Assembly: GCA_030549335.1 (NCBI GenBank)
Contig: CM060197.1
Coordinates: 21,278,501 to 21,342,500, forward strand
Direction of reading: 5' to 3'
Length of the DNA stretch: 64,000 bases
Source: Pontederia crassipes
Lineage: Eukaryota; Streptophyta; Magnoliopsida; Commelinales; Pontederiaceae
Shown: piece after piece, positions 25,152 through 37,126 of the stretch
Layout: each line of letters opens with the position of its first letter
Position numbering within the stretch: position 1 is the first letter of the stretch
The notes under the pieces: generated by a model
Told to the model about the DNA's origin: nothing
The model's input: only the letters and a program-made list of their open reading frames with translations
Database searches by the model: none
Translations under genes and position numbers: made by a program

Positions 25152-27030
25152 ATGCCCAAAAACATTCGCGGACAATTGCTTGAACTAGACCCTGAAATTG
25201 ATCGAACCTTTAAAATAAGGATGCAAGAATATAAGAATAGAACATCCTTTCTTGAAGGTACAAGCAGTACTCAATCCATAGAGCTCGAGGAGAATTCTGA
25301 TATAGAAGTAGAAATGATGGCTCAACAACAAGAGCCACTTCAACCATGACCACCAGTCCCGTCATTGGAAGAACTTTATATTCCCACTGCAGATGGGCTG
25401 GAGTTGGCTATTTTGAAGCCTGCTATTCAAGCCAACAATTTCGAGTTAAAATCGTCTTTAATTTCCACGATCCAACAGAACCAATTTGGAGGAACTCCAG
25501 ATGAAGACCCAAATTAACATCTTAAAGATTTTCTAAAAATATGCGAGACAACCAAATTGAATGGAGTATCACCAGAGGCATTGAGATTAAGGGTCTTTTC
25601 TTTTTCATTAATAGGTAAAACCAAGCAATGGCTATAGTCACTAGAACCTCAGGAATTAACTACCTGGGAATAATTGATAAAAGCTTTCTTGTCAGAATAT
25701 TTCCTCCAAGTAAGACCATCAGAATCAGAAATCAAGTCATTGGCTTTGTTCAAAAAGATAAGGAAACATTGTATGAAGCCTGGCAAAGGTTTAAGATATT
25801 GCTAAGGTCGTGTCCCCATCATGGTTTAAGCAAATGGATTTTGATTCAATCGTTCCACAATGGACTTAATTATGGTTCAAAAATGGCACTTGATAATGTT
25901 GCGGATGAGTATTTATAAAGAAAAATGTATATGAGGCTTATCAACTTATAGAAGAAATAGCAAGGAATCAACATTTCCTAGCTCACTCAAGGTCTAATGA
26001 GCCAGTCACATTAATCCAAACACGATTTGATGGTGAGAATTTTTCTTCTAAAGTGGAGTACATAGTTCAAAAGGCTTAGTAGACTAGGACTCAATGAAGC
26101 TACTCCTACTGTCAATGTGATAGCAAGATGCTGCGAGATATGTGGTTCGTTTGATCACATTTTCATGCACTGTGAACTACTAAAGCAGCAAGTACATCAA
26201 CATCAGGCAAATGTGATAGTTCTTATCCATCTAATAATGATTCATATTCTAACACTTTCAATCCTGGATGGAAGAACAATCCAAAGTTTTCTTATAGAGA
26301 CAACCCTCGACAAACTCAAGTTCCCACTTGGCAAAACATATTCAATCAAAGAGCACAACCTCAAAACTCTTTGCCGGATCAAGGGTCATCTTCCACGAAC
26401 AAGCTACAAGTAATGATGGAAAAGTATATGTCGAAACAAGACACTCTGATGCAGAAAATGTTTGAGTAGATTGAAAGTCTCTCCATTCATAATAAAATGC
26501 TGGAGACACAGATAGCTCAACAGGCTACATCTTCTTCAAGACAACTAGGAATTTTACCTGGACAACTAGAGAATAATCCAAAGGAACAAGTACAAGTTGT
26601 AACCTTAAGAAGTGGGAAAACAATTGATAACACTAAAAGAACAAGATCAGAGGTCTCGATAGAGGGAAATGAGAGGATTGGTGAACAAGACCAAATGGTT
26701 CAACCAGAGGTTACATCGAATGAACAAAATAAATCCAAGCAACAACTTACTGAAGGACATTCCAGCTAGTCTGCTCGGATACTATTCCCTAAAGCCCTCG
26801 AGAAATCTCGACAAGGTCAATAGTTTGGCAAGTTTGTAGAAATTTTGAAGAAACACTATATTAATGTACCCTTCGTGGAAGCCATACAAGAAATGCCAGT
26901 ATATGCAAAATTTCTCAAAGACATTCTATCGAAGAAGAGGAGGATACAAGAAAATGAAACAGTTGCACTAACCGCTAAAGCCAGTGTCGTAATTCAAAAC
27001 AAATTGCCTCCGAAGTTAAAAGACCCCTAG
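25152..27030 (+). pseudogene. Athila-1 gag remnant
   Basis: Begins MPKNIRGQLLELDP. Typical gypsy gag blocks are visible, such as ETLYEAWQRFKILLRSCPHH near 25765-25825, and a CCHC knuckle (CEICGSFDHIFMHC, near 26130-26175). Gln-rich and charged stretches follow to about 27030. Broken. Confidence 0.8.
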
Positions 27031-27039
27031 GAGTTTCTC

Positions 27040-27421
27040 TATACCTTGTGAAATTGGAAACAGAAGGATACAAAGAGCTTTGTGTGATCTTGGCGCCTCT
27101 GTGAGCATTATTCCCCTGTCAATATACAGAAAACTCGAAATGGGTGATATTAAGCCCATGAATATGTCTCTCCAATTAGCAGACCAATCTATAAAAATTC
27201 CACAAGGAATTCTGGAAGACATACCAATTAAAGTAGAAAATTTCTACATACCAGCTGACTTCGTGGTTTTAGACGTGGATGAAGATAATCAAACTCCCAT
27301 TCTATTGAGAAGACCTTTCTTAGCTACTGCAGGAGCAGTGATAGACGTTAAACAAGGTCGTCTTACTTTTGAAATAGGTGATGACACAGTTGAATTTCGA
27401 TTGAATCATATTATCAACTAA
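27040..27421 (+). pseudogene. Athila-1 aspartic protease region
   Basis: Contains ALCDLGASVSIIPLSIY near 27078-27128, which is the Asp-protease active-site type motif of Athila (DLGAS), and RPFLATAGAVIDVKQGRLTF near 27310-27375. The protease would cut the Gag-Pol product. Part of a broken element. Confidence 0.8.
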
Positions 27422-28079
27422 CCAGACATGGAAGACCATCTTCAATCTAAGCCAGTGGATCCACTAATACAGAAAGTGGCATCAGTTATCCATATATCTG
27501 ACCCTTTAGAAGTATCCCTTGAAGCTCAAGAATAATCTTTGTGGACAGAAAAAGAAGCAAGCATCCTTAAAAGTCATATGCTCTCGACAAAGACGCAACA
27601 CTCCGACAATTCACTAGAGGATCAATCTACATATTTCGTGCAACCGTATAGCTCAAAGAAGCCAACGAAGCTTTAGTTAAAGAAACTTCCTCAAAATCTC
27701 AAGTATGAATTTTTAGGAGAAGATTTCACTTACCCAGTGATCGTCAGCGCAGATTTAAAGACAAATCAACTTCAGCAGCTATTAGACAAGTTAAGAGCTT
27801 ACAAGCATGTCATCAGATATACATTGGACGATCTCAAAGGAATCAATCCTACTATCTGCATGCATCGCATTTATATGGAAAAGGATTATAAACCTTCTAT
27901 AGAAAGACAAAGAATGCTTAATCCAGCAATAAAAGAAGTAGTGAAAAAAATAAGTGATTAAACTTTTGGATGCAGGAATTATCTATCCCATATCAGACAG
28001 TCAATGGGTGAGCCCCGTGCAGGTCATGCCAAAAAAGGGTGAATGACTGTAGTAAAAACAGAGTCAAACAAACTCATTT

Positions 28080-28700
28080 CTACATGAACAGTAACCGGGT
28101 GGAAGATGTGTATCAATTTTAGAAAGCTTGACAAAGCCACTCGAAAGGACCATTTTCCACTATCTTTCATCGATCAGATGCTAGAAAGGCTGGCAAACTT
28201 TTCATCGATCAGATGCTAGAAAGGCTGGCAAACCACTCTTACTTCTGCTACCTAGATGGATTCTCTGGATTCCATCAAATTCCTATTCATCCAGATGATC
28301 AGGAAAAGACTACCTTTACATGTCCTTAAGAAACCTTTGCATACAGGAGAATGCCCTTTGAATTATGCAATGCTCCAGTAAGCTTTCAAAGATGCATGAT
28401 GTCAATCTTTTCTGATTATATCAAAGAAATAATGGAGGTATTCATGGATGACTTTTCAATGTACGGCACTTCCTTTGAAATTTGCCTGCAGAATGTAGGA
28501 AAAGTGTTACAGAGATGTGCTGAATCTAATCTAGTGTTGAACTGGGAGAAATGTCATTTCATGGTACAAGAAGGAGTAGTCCTGGGACATATTATTTCAG
28601 GCAGGGGCATTGAAGTTGATAAAACCAAGACATAAGTAATTGAAAAATTACCTCCACCTACTAATATCAAGGGAATCAGAAGTTTCCTTTGACATGCAGG
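28080..28700 (+). pseudogene. Athila-1 reverse transcriptase region
   Basis: RT motifs include HSYFCYLDGFSGFHQIPIH near 28230-28285, FQRCMMSIFSDYIKEIMEVF and the catalytic FMDDFSMYG near 28385-28465, then VLGHIISGRGIEVDK near 28580-28625. Strongly Athila-like. Broken. Confidence 0.85.
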
Positions 28701-28859
28701 ATTTTATCGACGTTTCATCAAGAATTTTTCTCTTATTGCAAGGCCTTTAACAAAACTCCTATCTAAAGAAGCAGAGTTCATATTCGATGAACATAGTTTA
28801 AAGGCCTTTGAAACCCTGAAAAGAGCTCTTACAATAGTCCCAATCATCTAACCACCTGA

Positions 28860-29240
28860 TTGGTTTTTGCCCTTTGAAATTATGTGTGATGCTAGTGATC
28901 AAGTTGTGGGATCAGTATTGGGACAGAGGAAGGATAAAAGCAACATGCAATTTATTATGCTAGCAAAACCCTGGATGAAACACAAATCAATTATGCCACA
29001 ATTGAAAAAGAATTCTTAGCAATTGTTTTTGCAATGGACAAGTTCAGATTCTACCTAGTTTGTTCCAAAGTCATTGTGTACACTAATCATCAAGCCATCC
29101 GATACTTGATTGATAAAAAGGATGCCAAACCTAGACTCATCAAATGGATCCTTCTATTGCAAGAATTTGATTTAGAAATCAAAGACCGAAGAGAAACAAA
29201 AAATTTGGTAGCTGATCACCTCTCCCGACTCCAATTATCA
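28860..29240 (+). pseudogene. Athila-1 RNase H region
   Basis: RNase H-like segment with [20 protein letters not shown] near 29034-29093 and [20 protein letters not shown] near 29155-29214, the usual gypsy RNase H end. Broken. Confidence 0.8.
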
Positions 29241-29289
29241 GAACAGGACATTAATCTTGACACTCATAGAGCTATTAATGATTCCTTTT

Positions 29290-30580
29290 CGGATGGTCAA
29301 CTATTTTCGATTCAAAAAACACAGCTTCCATGGTTTGCTGACTATGCTAACTACTTAGCCTCCAGAGTTCTACGACCCGACCTATCCTACCAACAAAAGA
29401 AGAAATTCTTCTCAGATATTAAGTACTACTTCTGGAATGAATCATTTCTCTTTAAAAAGTGTGAAGATGGAATATATCGAAGGTGTGTACCCGATGAGGA
29501 ACAATCTGCCATACTACAGGAGTGCCATCTCCTTATGGTGGTCATGGAGGATATCAAAAGACGACTTCTAAAGTTCTCTAAATAGGTTTCTATTGGCCAA
29601 CTTTATTCAAGGATGCAATCAATATTGTTAAATTTTGTGATGCTTGTCAAAGAACAGTAAATATAGGCAGAAGAAATGAAGCACCTCAACAGTCTATACT
29701 TGAGGTAGAAATATTCGATGTATGAGGAGTGGATTATATGGGACCCTTTCCTCCTTCATGTGGATACAAGTTCATACTCCTAGCTATTGATTATGTCTCA
29801 AAATGGATTGAAGCAATCCCTACAATCTCAACATATTCAAAGTCAGTTTTTACACTCTTTAAAGATATAATCTTCCCAAGGTTTGGGGTTCCCAGATTGG
29901 TTATGATGGAGGGTCACACTTTTATCGAACGGAGTTTTGAAAAATTGCTACTTAAATATGGAGTTAAACATCGGATTTCTACTGCATATCACCATCAAAC
30001 CAATGGGCAAACAGAAGTTTCGAATAGAGAAATTAAAATAATTCTCAAAAAGACAGTCTTAATAACTAGGAAGGATTGGAGCATGAAACTCAACAAACCA
30101 CTGTGGGCATACCGGACTGCATATAAAATACCAATTGGGACAACACCATTCAAGTTTTGCAAGCACTGTCACCTACCTGTGGAATTAGAACACAAGACTT
30201 TTTGGGCAATCAAAACGCTGAACTATGATTTTCAAGCAGCCTCTGGAAATCGATTACTGCAGCTCAACGAGTTAGATGAACTGAGACTAGATGCCTACAA
30301 CAATTCTCGCATCTATAAAGAAAGAACAAAGAAATGGCATGACATCCATATACTGAGGAGTTTTAAGGAAGGTGACCAAGTTTTGTTATTCAACTCCCGA
30401 CTATGACTTTTTCCCGAGAAGTTATGGACGCGATGGTCCAGACCATTCACCGTCAAAAAAATATATCCTCATAGCGCAGTGGATATCAAAAACAACAATT
30501 CGGAAATTTTTAAGGTCAACGGGCAGAGATTAAAACATTACAATCTGGGTGCAGCAAGGTTCGAAGAAGTTTTACACCTG
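29290..30580 (+). pseudogene. Athila-1 integrase region
   Basis: Zn-binding N-terminal part near 29590-29660, then the core with MDYMGPFPPSCGYKFILLAI near 29735-29795 and YHHQTNGQTEVSNREIK near 29987-30037, then LNYDFQAASGNRLLQLNELD near 30220-30280. Integrase inserts the DNA copy into the genome. Broken. Confidence 0.85.
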
Positions 30581-30599
30581 CAATCAGACCACTAGAAAA

Positions 30600-32790
30600 A
30601 AATTAAAAAAATAAGGTCGGGCCAACGATGTTATAAAAAGGCGCTACAGGGAGGCAACCCAACCAAATAAACAGTTATTAGCCACGTCAACACTCACAAG
30701 GTCAAAACTATCAGAAAAATCACCTAAAAGTACACTTTTTAAATTTAGTTGAGAATCCCAACATAATCTAACATCATATCTACCCAAACACCCACTTTTC
30801 CAAGTCCCACACAAACACCCTCACGTCGCTTTGTTTTCCACCTGACCGACTAATTCTTTTCCATCACCCACCGCACTTCGGCCACCCGAAATCCCTAACA
30901 GCCTTCCATCGTCCTTCGAGCAACCCTAGGTGTCCTGCACCTCTAAGATCGCCGACATCCTCAACTTACCGGCCGACGTACATATAACAGCCTACATTTA
31001 GTCAGCCAATATCTTAAGAACCCTATTTTTCAATGCCTCCATATTCTCCTCACCAATACCGTCCTAATCCACCCTAATGACTACGAGAAGGATTTTGTTT
31101 CTACCGATGAATTTTTTATTCTTTGGTGTCTTCTCTCTAACACAGAGGTTAACCTTGCATCATTTTTCTTGCAAAGCTCGATTACGGAGTCAACCCACGA
31201 ATGTAATCAAATCCTTTGCAGCAACCTCACCACACCTCTAGCCGAACACTATGTGTTCTTAGGAGACACCACCCCAACAACTGCAACATTGATTGATTTA
31301 GACTTCTTGACCAAGGAAGGAGTCCTCCTCACGGTTAATGGCAAACATTTTTGGCGACAATCTAACCCATCTCCCCTCTTCTAGTTGCCCGACCCTCAAC
31401 AAACTTCAATCCTGGAAGGCCGGAATTGATGGATGAACGGCTTCATCCAAGTCACGAGACCCCATTGCTTCTGGATTACAAGACAACTTCATGAATTCCT
31501 TCTAGTCATAGAACCCCTAGAAGGCACATTGTCTCCTCTTCCTCCTCATCAGCACCAGATGCTTTCAAATCTTTACCACTTACCTCCTCTGACAAATTGG
31601 ACCTCATCCTGGACCAATTGACCAAATTTACTGAAGCCACAGCTCATCAACACCACAACATCCAAGCACTCAAGGATCAACTGCACACTTTGGAGAAACA
31701 AAACTTGATGAACCAACAACAAGTACAAGGAATAGAGGTTGTCCAGAACTCTGTTCTAACAACCCTCAGTGACATTCAGCAGGTCATTGATCGCTTACTA
31801 GGGCTTCAACGACCTCCTGGTCTCTCTTCCTGGTATGATCGACACTGAGGACAGAATGGATACTAAGCTTGGGGGAGAAGGCAACATGGTACATTTCTAC
31901 TCTCTCCTTGATCTTCATATATTTTTATTTGCATCGTCATGAAATTACATTACAAATTTTTACATTGCACCATATTATCTCCAACCATTATAGTAAGAGA
32001 CTTCAAACTTACCTTGTAGTCATAGCCTCTTTTGCAACCTCCTCAAACTTTGTTCAAGATCATCTTGCTAATCCTCCCAAAATTTTTGTATACTTCGCAA
32101 CCTAATTCAATGCTTAAAGTGAAGGGACAAGGCTAGCAGAAAGTGACTACTTTGATATATTAAAAGCTTGACAATCAATCCTATTTAAGCTCGTCTCTCA
32201 ATTCAAATGACTGTTAATAGGATTGTTAATACTAATATCTTCAAGTGTAGTATGGAACCCAATGAAAATTGAATATGAGCAAAACAAAAGTTAAAAGCAA
32301 AAGAAAAGAGGGCCAATGAAGCCCCAGAAGGTACAAAAAGGGTGCATTCCTGAACCAGGGTGAATCTGGGTGAGTAGATCCGTAGGGGTTCATGCCTAGT
32401 ACCCTAAGAGCAACTGCCCTGGGATGTGCCGATCAAAAACCTGCTACATAGATCTCCCTGAGTGCTATGGATAATCACATGAGTACTGGACATATAAAAA
32501 AATTAAGAATCAAAAGAAAGTTCATACTGCACAAGTAGATTCAGCATTAACCTTCCTATTTTCTGTTCATATTACTTGGTTTCTCTAGCTTGAGCTAAGT
32601 AGGAGGAAGTTAAAAATGTCTTGTTTTTAATATCTTCATAAAGTCAAGGAATGAAGGAAAAGAGAAGACACTTAAGCAAAGATTACAAGGTTGGTATATT
32701 AAAAAGATGGTTAAAAAGCAAGGTGGAGATTTAATCCCTCTTCTCTTGAACATTGCTTGAGGACAAGCAAAAAGTTAAGCTTGGGGGAAT
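30600..32790 (+). other. Athila-1 post-integrase region
   Basis: About 2.2 kb between integrase and the 3' LTR, as in Athila elements, which often carry an env-like or unknown frame here. Frames at 31169-31384 and 31597-31848 are Thr/Gln-rich, and the latter has a coiled-coil-like QNLMNQQQVQGIEVVQNSVL stretch. No transmembrane or envelope signature is convincing. Ends in the purine tract near 32781. Confidence 0.5.
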
Positions 32791-32791
32791 T

Positions 32792-33822
32792 TGATCACCT
32801 CTTATTATGCTTATAATCATTATAATTAAACTCACGAATTTACATAAAAGTTGAACATATTTAAACAGTTTTTAATCATTATTAGAGGAAAATTTGAATG
32901 AGTCAAAGGAAGGACTAACTACTTTTCAAAATTTGAATTCGGAACAGGGAGGAAACAAAAAGGAGAAGGAGAACTCGGAAAAAGGGGACACAAAACAAGG
33001 GAGAGGGAGGAGAAGATTGAAGCTGTGAAGATTGACGATGAACTAAGAAGGATTTTTGGTTCCCTTGTGATGAGACTTTGTTGATGCTGACTTTTGTTTC
33101 GACTTTTTGATACTGCGAATTTTATCCCTCCTTTTTATTTACTTGATACATGGCAGTCTTATAATTCATATTTGATTTCAATTAGATCGAGAGATCAATT
33201 GTTTTCTTTGTCAACTAGTTTCATTAGTTACTTGATGTGTTTCTAGTAATTGTCGATTAAATGTTTATATATAGATCGAGAGATCTACCATAGTAACTGT
33301 TGCGGGGTGAGAACCTTTAACAGTTGTGAGAGGTGTCAATTGCATTTCGATCACTCTGATTAAGAATGAGAATCTTATTAATCAGTAATCCTAACCTTAT
33401 GATTAGCAGTTACTCTCCTCTCGGTTCACAGATAAGTCGATGGGTTGGGAGATAGAGTATTTCATTCGCACTTTAGTGAATTTATTTAATCAGTAAGTCG
33501 AACACTGAATTTGCAATAGCATCAACGGGTTCATTACAAGGGAATCTCTTCTACCACAATTTGATCTTTTCTCATTCTTCTTTGTTATTCCTAATCTACA
33601 TTCGTTTCTTTATTTTCCAATTCACTCCTAATCATTTCGTGACAATTTCCGGGATATAATTAGAACAAGTAACTGGTCTAAATCAACGGGGTTACGACAC
33701 TCAAGTTTCTACTCGACCTGTGCACTTGCAGTTGCGTGAACTCTAGAGTAAATTTAAAACATGACTAGAATTACTTACAGTGCAAAAATTCCAAATTTGA
33801 TAATTACAAAAAGTTCACGTCA
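32792..33822 (+). repeat. 3' LTR of Athila-1
   Basis: Starts TGATCACC and ends TTCACGTCA, followed by the GAAAT duplication. Confidence 0.9.
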
Positions 33823-33827
33823 GAAAT

Positions 33828-33962
33828 ATAGGAAAAATATGATCTGAATATCACTTTATTTGAAAGTTAAGTGTTAGGGGGAATAAAATTGATTTTACAA
33901 TTTTTTTGCAACTCATACATTTTTCATATTTGTCGATTTATCTTCATCAAAAAGGGGGAGAT
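33828..33962 (+). other. End of the gag-only copia interior with its purine tract
   Basis: Short remainder of the host element after the Athila insertion, ending AAAAAGGGGGAGA directly before the LTR. Confidence 0.7.
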
Positions 33963-35137
33963 TATTGGATCTAAGTTTTAATGACATATAAAATTATATT
34001 TTAATTATACAAACCTCAAAAGATTAAAGTTAAAATGTTGAAAAAGTTTAAAGAAAAAGGTATAACTTTATGCACTACACTTTGATTAAATAATTAATTA
34101 TGATCCTATTAGATTTTGGATTAACCATAAATCAAAGTTGTAGAGAATTCTATTAACTTTTCATAAAATAAAAAATCATCTCATTTGGATAACTGTGCAA
34201 AAAGTTATGCTTAAATAGTACAGGGCGTTCAACCTACCAGCTGGAAGACCGGTCGACCGGTAACATAGATCGACCGGTCAGTGCAAAAAATATCCAATTT
34301 CAATAAGCAGAATGTCAAGACTATACCGGTCGAGATATCGAGATACCGGTTGACCGGTTCAGTACACAGATCGATCGGACAGTGCAAAATTTGTCAACGG
34401 CCATATTTTTCATAAAAAAAAGTGTACCGGTCGATCGGTCCATATGTGCGGTCGATCGGCCTACGAGTCAAATGAACAGTAATGGTTAAATTTGAAGGAG
34501 AAAATTGTGAAATGATTTTTTAAACGACTTTTTCACTTGTTGAAGCCTATAAAAGGAGTGTCAAAGGCAGAAGCATTGGCATTCATCCAATCCTTAAAGA
34601 AAAATTCAAGTTATCAAAAGAAGATATTCTCCTTGAAGTTTTCAATTTTAGTTTTCTCTTCTTTGTCTCTTCTTCTCTTGTGAGCTTAGCTTTGTAAAAG
34701 AGAGAAACATTTTATTTAGAAAAAATACTGAGAGAGATCCTGTGTAAAAGAGGTTCAAAATCTTACCTCTTGAGCGAGAGAAAAGATTAGCTTCTTAGGA
34801 GGAGAAGTTGTCTTGCCTTTCGAAGCGGAGAAAAGGTGGTTGATGTAAAGGACGTTCTTCCTTGCCCCATTTGAAATTAAGGAAGAGTTCTAGTGGAATC
34901 TCCGACGGTCTCGAGGTCGAGAAGTCAAAACCTCGTCAACAACCACTCGTACACCTTTGTGTTTGTTTTTTTTTCTCTCTCTCTCCCCCTCTCATATTGA
35001 GTTTGATGTGATCTGAATTGCACTTAATTTAAAAGGTTTTAAGAATCGATTTTAAGCTTCTGTGACGGTTTTGTGAAATTGACATTTTCGGATTGAACAC
35101 CATTGCACACCCTCTTAGTGCTCTTTGGGATCCTACA
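33963..35137 (+). repeat. 3' LTR of the gag-only copia
   Basis: Aligns with 20910-22084 end to end (TATTGGATCTAAG to GGGATCCTACA). TATA box near 34548. CGGTCGACCG-like words at 34235-34460. Confidence 0.88.
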
Positions 35138-36074
35138 GACTATATATTATAGAAGGTTTCCTACCTCATATTTTGGCACCTATGTCATTAGGATTTTACT
35201 TCATTTCAGTGTCGACATTTCTATAGGAGAGGAGTACATCCGACCCCGCCCTACGGATGTCATCGGATCTGCGACTTTGCACTGGAAATATCTTAGGTTG
35301 GACACTGACGATGGAGACAATGACACTGATGGAGAGCCAGCACCGATGGATACTCATGACGTAGCGGAGGCTAGTCCTATCTCCCCTCCGCCTTTGACAC
35401 CCACTGAGCCTCTTGGATCTTCACAACATGCAGCTTCGACTTTCTATGGCGCCTATGACTTCACTGTTCTTTCACAGCAGGTGGATACCATAGACCATCC
35501 AGTGACTCATATGGATCGTTGCATTCGACGGATGGAGTGTGACTCACGATATAGTTGGCTCATTGTAGGCTTACTATGCATCCCAAGGATTCATTCCTCT
35601 CGTAGTTTGTGATGATGATAGTCCCGATGAGATGTAGATGTTGCCTTCCTCTTTGATGATGTCAAAAGAAGGAGAAGTTTGGGACGATGCTATGTGGTCT
35701 TAATTTCTTAATTGCTATGTTCCTTAGTTACTATGTATTTGTACTAGTGTCATGCACCATTTTGTAGTGAATATAGTCACATTAGCTAGTGTATGAACAC
35801 ATGAAGGATATGTTTACTATGGATGTATTGTGATAACATTTGTTTCATGATGGATATGCTAACTTTTAATCTCATATTTATTTTGTGCTTATAGTTATTG
35901 ATGTCATTATTCATATTATTATGACAACATAAAGGCCACTTAGTCAGGGAGAGGAAATGTGAAATATACATGAATGTAGGGGAGCTTGCTTACTACTTAC
36001 TCTCTATACTTACAATTGTTTTTTTCTCTTTCTCTATTGTCCAATTAGTTTGTCATCATAAAAAAGGGGGTGAT
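35138..36074 (+). other. Post-pol region of the Sirevirus fossil, second part
   Basis: Resumes the host copia after the nested element. A frame running to 35612 contains EEYIRPRPTDVIGSATLHW and an acidic, Pro-rich stretch (ASPISPPPLTPTEPLGSS), and resembles the tail of the Sirevirus env-like/putative plant transposon protein. The following 450 bases are AT-rich and end at the purine tract 36060-36070. Confidence 0.5.
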
Positions 36075-37126
36075 CGTTGAATACTATGTTTTCATGATAA
36101 GGAATTAAATTAGACATAAAAGTTACTAATCTATGCTCAAGTGATGATAATGTAGGTGTAAGATTGATTTGACTTCATTTGTAGAAGAAATCGCCAAGTT
36201 AAATGATAAAATAAAATATTTTTTTACACGACCGATCGACCGACCATGTCGATCGATCAATGGATATCATGCAGAAAAAATGCAAAGAGGATGATGGTCG
36301 ATCGATCGTGACACCGGTCGACCGACCACCAGAAAGACGAATTCAAGAAATATCGAGACCATGATGGTCGACGGTCCGATCATTGCACCGGTCGACCGAT
36401 CAGCTCGAAGGTGAATTCTAGAAATGATGAGAATGGATGGTCGAGGAACCGATCGACTGATCAGTCTCTATAATAGAGAAAAATATGCAACAGTCATATT
36501 GACCAGTCGACCGATCAATAAGTACAATCGATCAGTCACGGGCAGAAATGAACAGTAATGATTATTTTTCTTAGAGAAGATTATACAAGATTTTTTGGAT
36601 CCAATCAACACTAGAAAAAACCTACAAAAGGAGTTCCAAAGCTTGAAAGAAGATAATCCAAGAAAGCAAAATCACTCCAAAGCTTCTTTCTTCTTAAGCT
36701 CAAAGTTGCAAATTCATCCCTTTCTCTTCTAAGTTTTGAGTGTGAGCATATTTTGTAAAAGAAGAGAGTTGGAAGGAATAATTGTATTTTGATCTAGTGA
36801 ACTTGAGAGCTTTTTGTAAGAAGATGTGTGCCTTGCTTCTTGAGCGGAGAAGAAGACGTGTGGTGTAAAGAGGGTTGTTCTCTTCTTATAAGAAAAAAGA
36901 AAGATAGTGGATCTCTGGTGGTCTCGAGGATGAGAAGTCGGAGCGAGGGCATAGGGCAAAGAGTTGGGGTCGAACCTCGTCAACACATCATGCTTCTTTT
37001 TGTTTGATCCTTATCTCTCATTTACTCTTATTGTTATTTGCTTGTGATTGGTTTTATCGATTTTTCCAAAATTGATTTCACGAAAAGATTTTTATACACT
37101 AATTCTCCCCCCCCCCCCCCCCCCCA
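36075..37126 (+). repeat. 3' LTR of the Sirevirus fossil, right end lost in a C run
   Basis: Starts near CGTTGAATACTATG and contains CGGTCGACCGACC-type words at 36228-36540. Its downstream half (about 36800-36990) is alignable with that of the gag-only copia LTR (CTTGAGCGGAGAAGAAG, TCGAACCTCGTCAACA). It breaks off at a run of 19 C at 37107-37125. Confidence 0.65.

Larger units (their letters stand above)
24009..33822 (+). mobile_element. Athila-type Ty3/gypsy element, structurally complete but broken
   Basis: LTRs at 24009-25035 and 32792-33822 are flanked by the perfect duplication GAAAT (24004-24008 and 33823-33827). The primer site TGGCGCCGTTGTCGAGGA (25042-25059) is the Asp-tRNA type used by Athila. 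Gag, protease, RT, RNase H, integrase and a long post-integrase region follow in order, then a purine tract (TTGGGGGAA, near 32781). The LTRs look about 96% alike over their first ~420 bases by eye, roughly 1-2 million years at usual plant rates, clearly younger than its host element. The coding region is broken in roughly ten places. Confidence 0.9.
20910..35137 (+). mobile_element. Gag-only copia-type LTR element, hosting a nested Athila
   Basis: Two LTRs of 1175 bp (20910-22084 and 33963-35137), flanked by the perfect 5-bp duplication GACTA (20905-20909 and 35138-35142). A primer site TTGGTACAGAGC resembling the initiator-Met type lies right after the 5' LTR, and a purine tract AAAAAGGGGGAGA lies before the 3' LTR. 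Outside the nested Athila the interior is only about 2 kb and shows gag but no pol, so the element looks like a non-autonomous gag-only (TR-GAG-like) member. By eye the LTRs differ at roughly a tenth of sites in the first 470 bases, so it is a few million years old at usual plant rates. It is broken. Confidence 0.85.
18215..37126 (+). mobile_element. Sirevirus-like Ty1/copia fossil, interrupted by a nested copia
   Basis: The left part (18215-20909) has the copia RT/RNase H end of pol and then a long non-pol region. The right part (35138 to about 37126) continues that region and ends with a purine tract (AAAAAAGGGGG, 36060-36070) and a 3' LTR from about 36075. The two parts are separated by the nested element 20910-35137, flanked by GACTA on both sides. 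The element is 5' truncated in RT and joins the Tekay fossil at about 18214. The extended region between pol and the LTR, coding in part, is a hallmark of Sireviruses. Broken in several places. Older than the insertion it carries. Confidence 0.75.
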
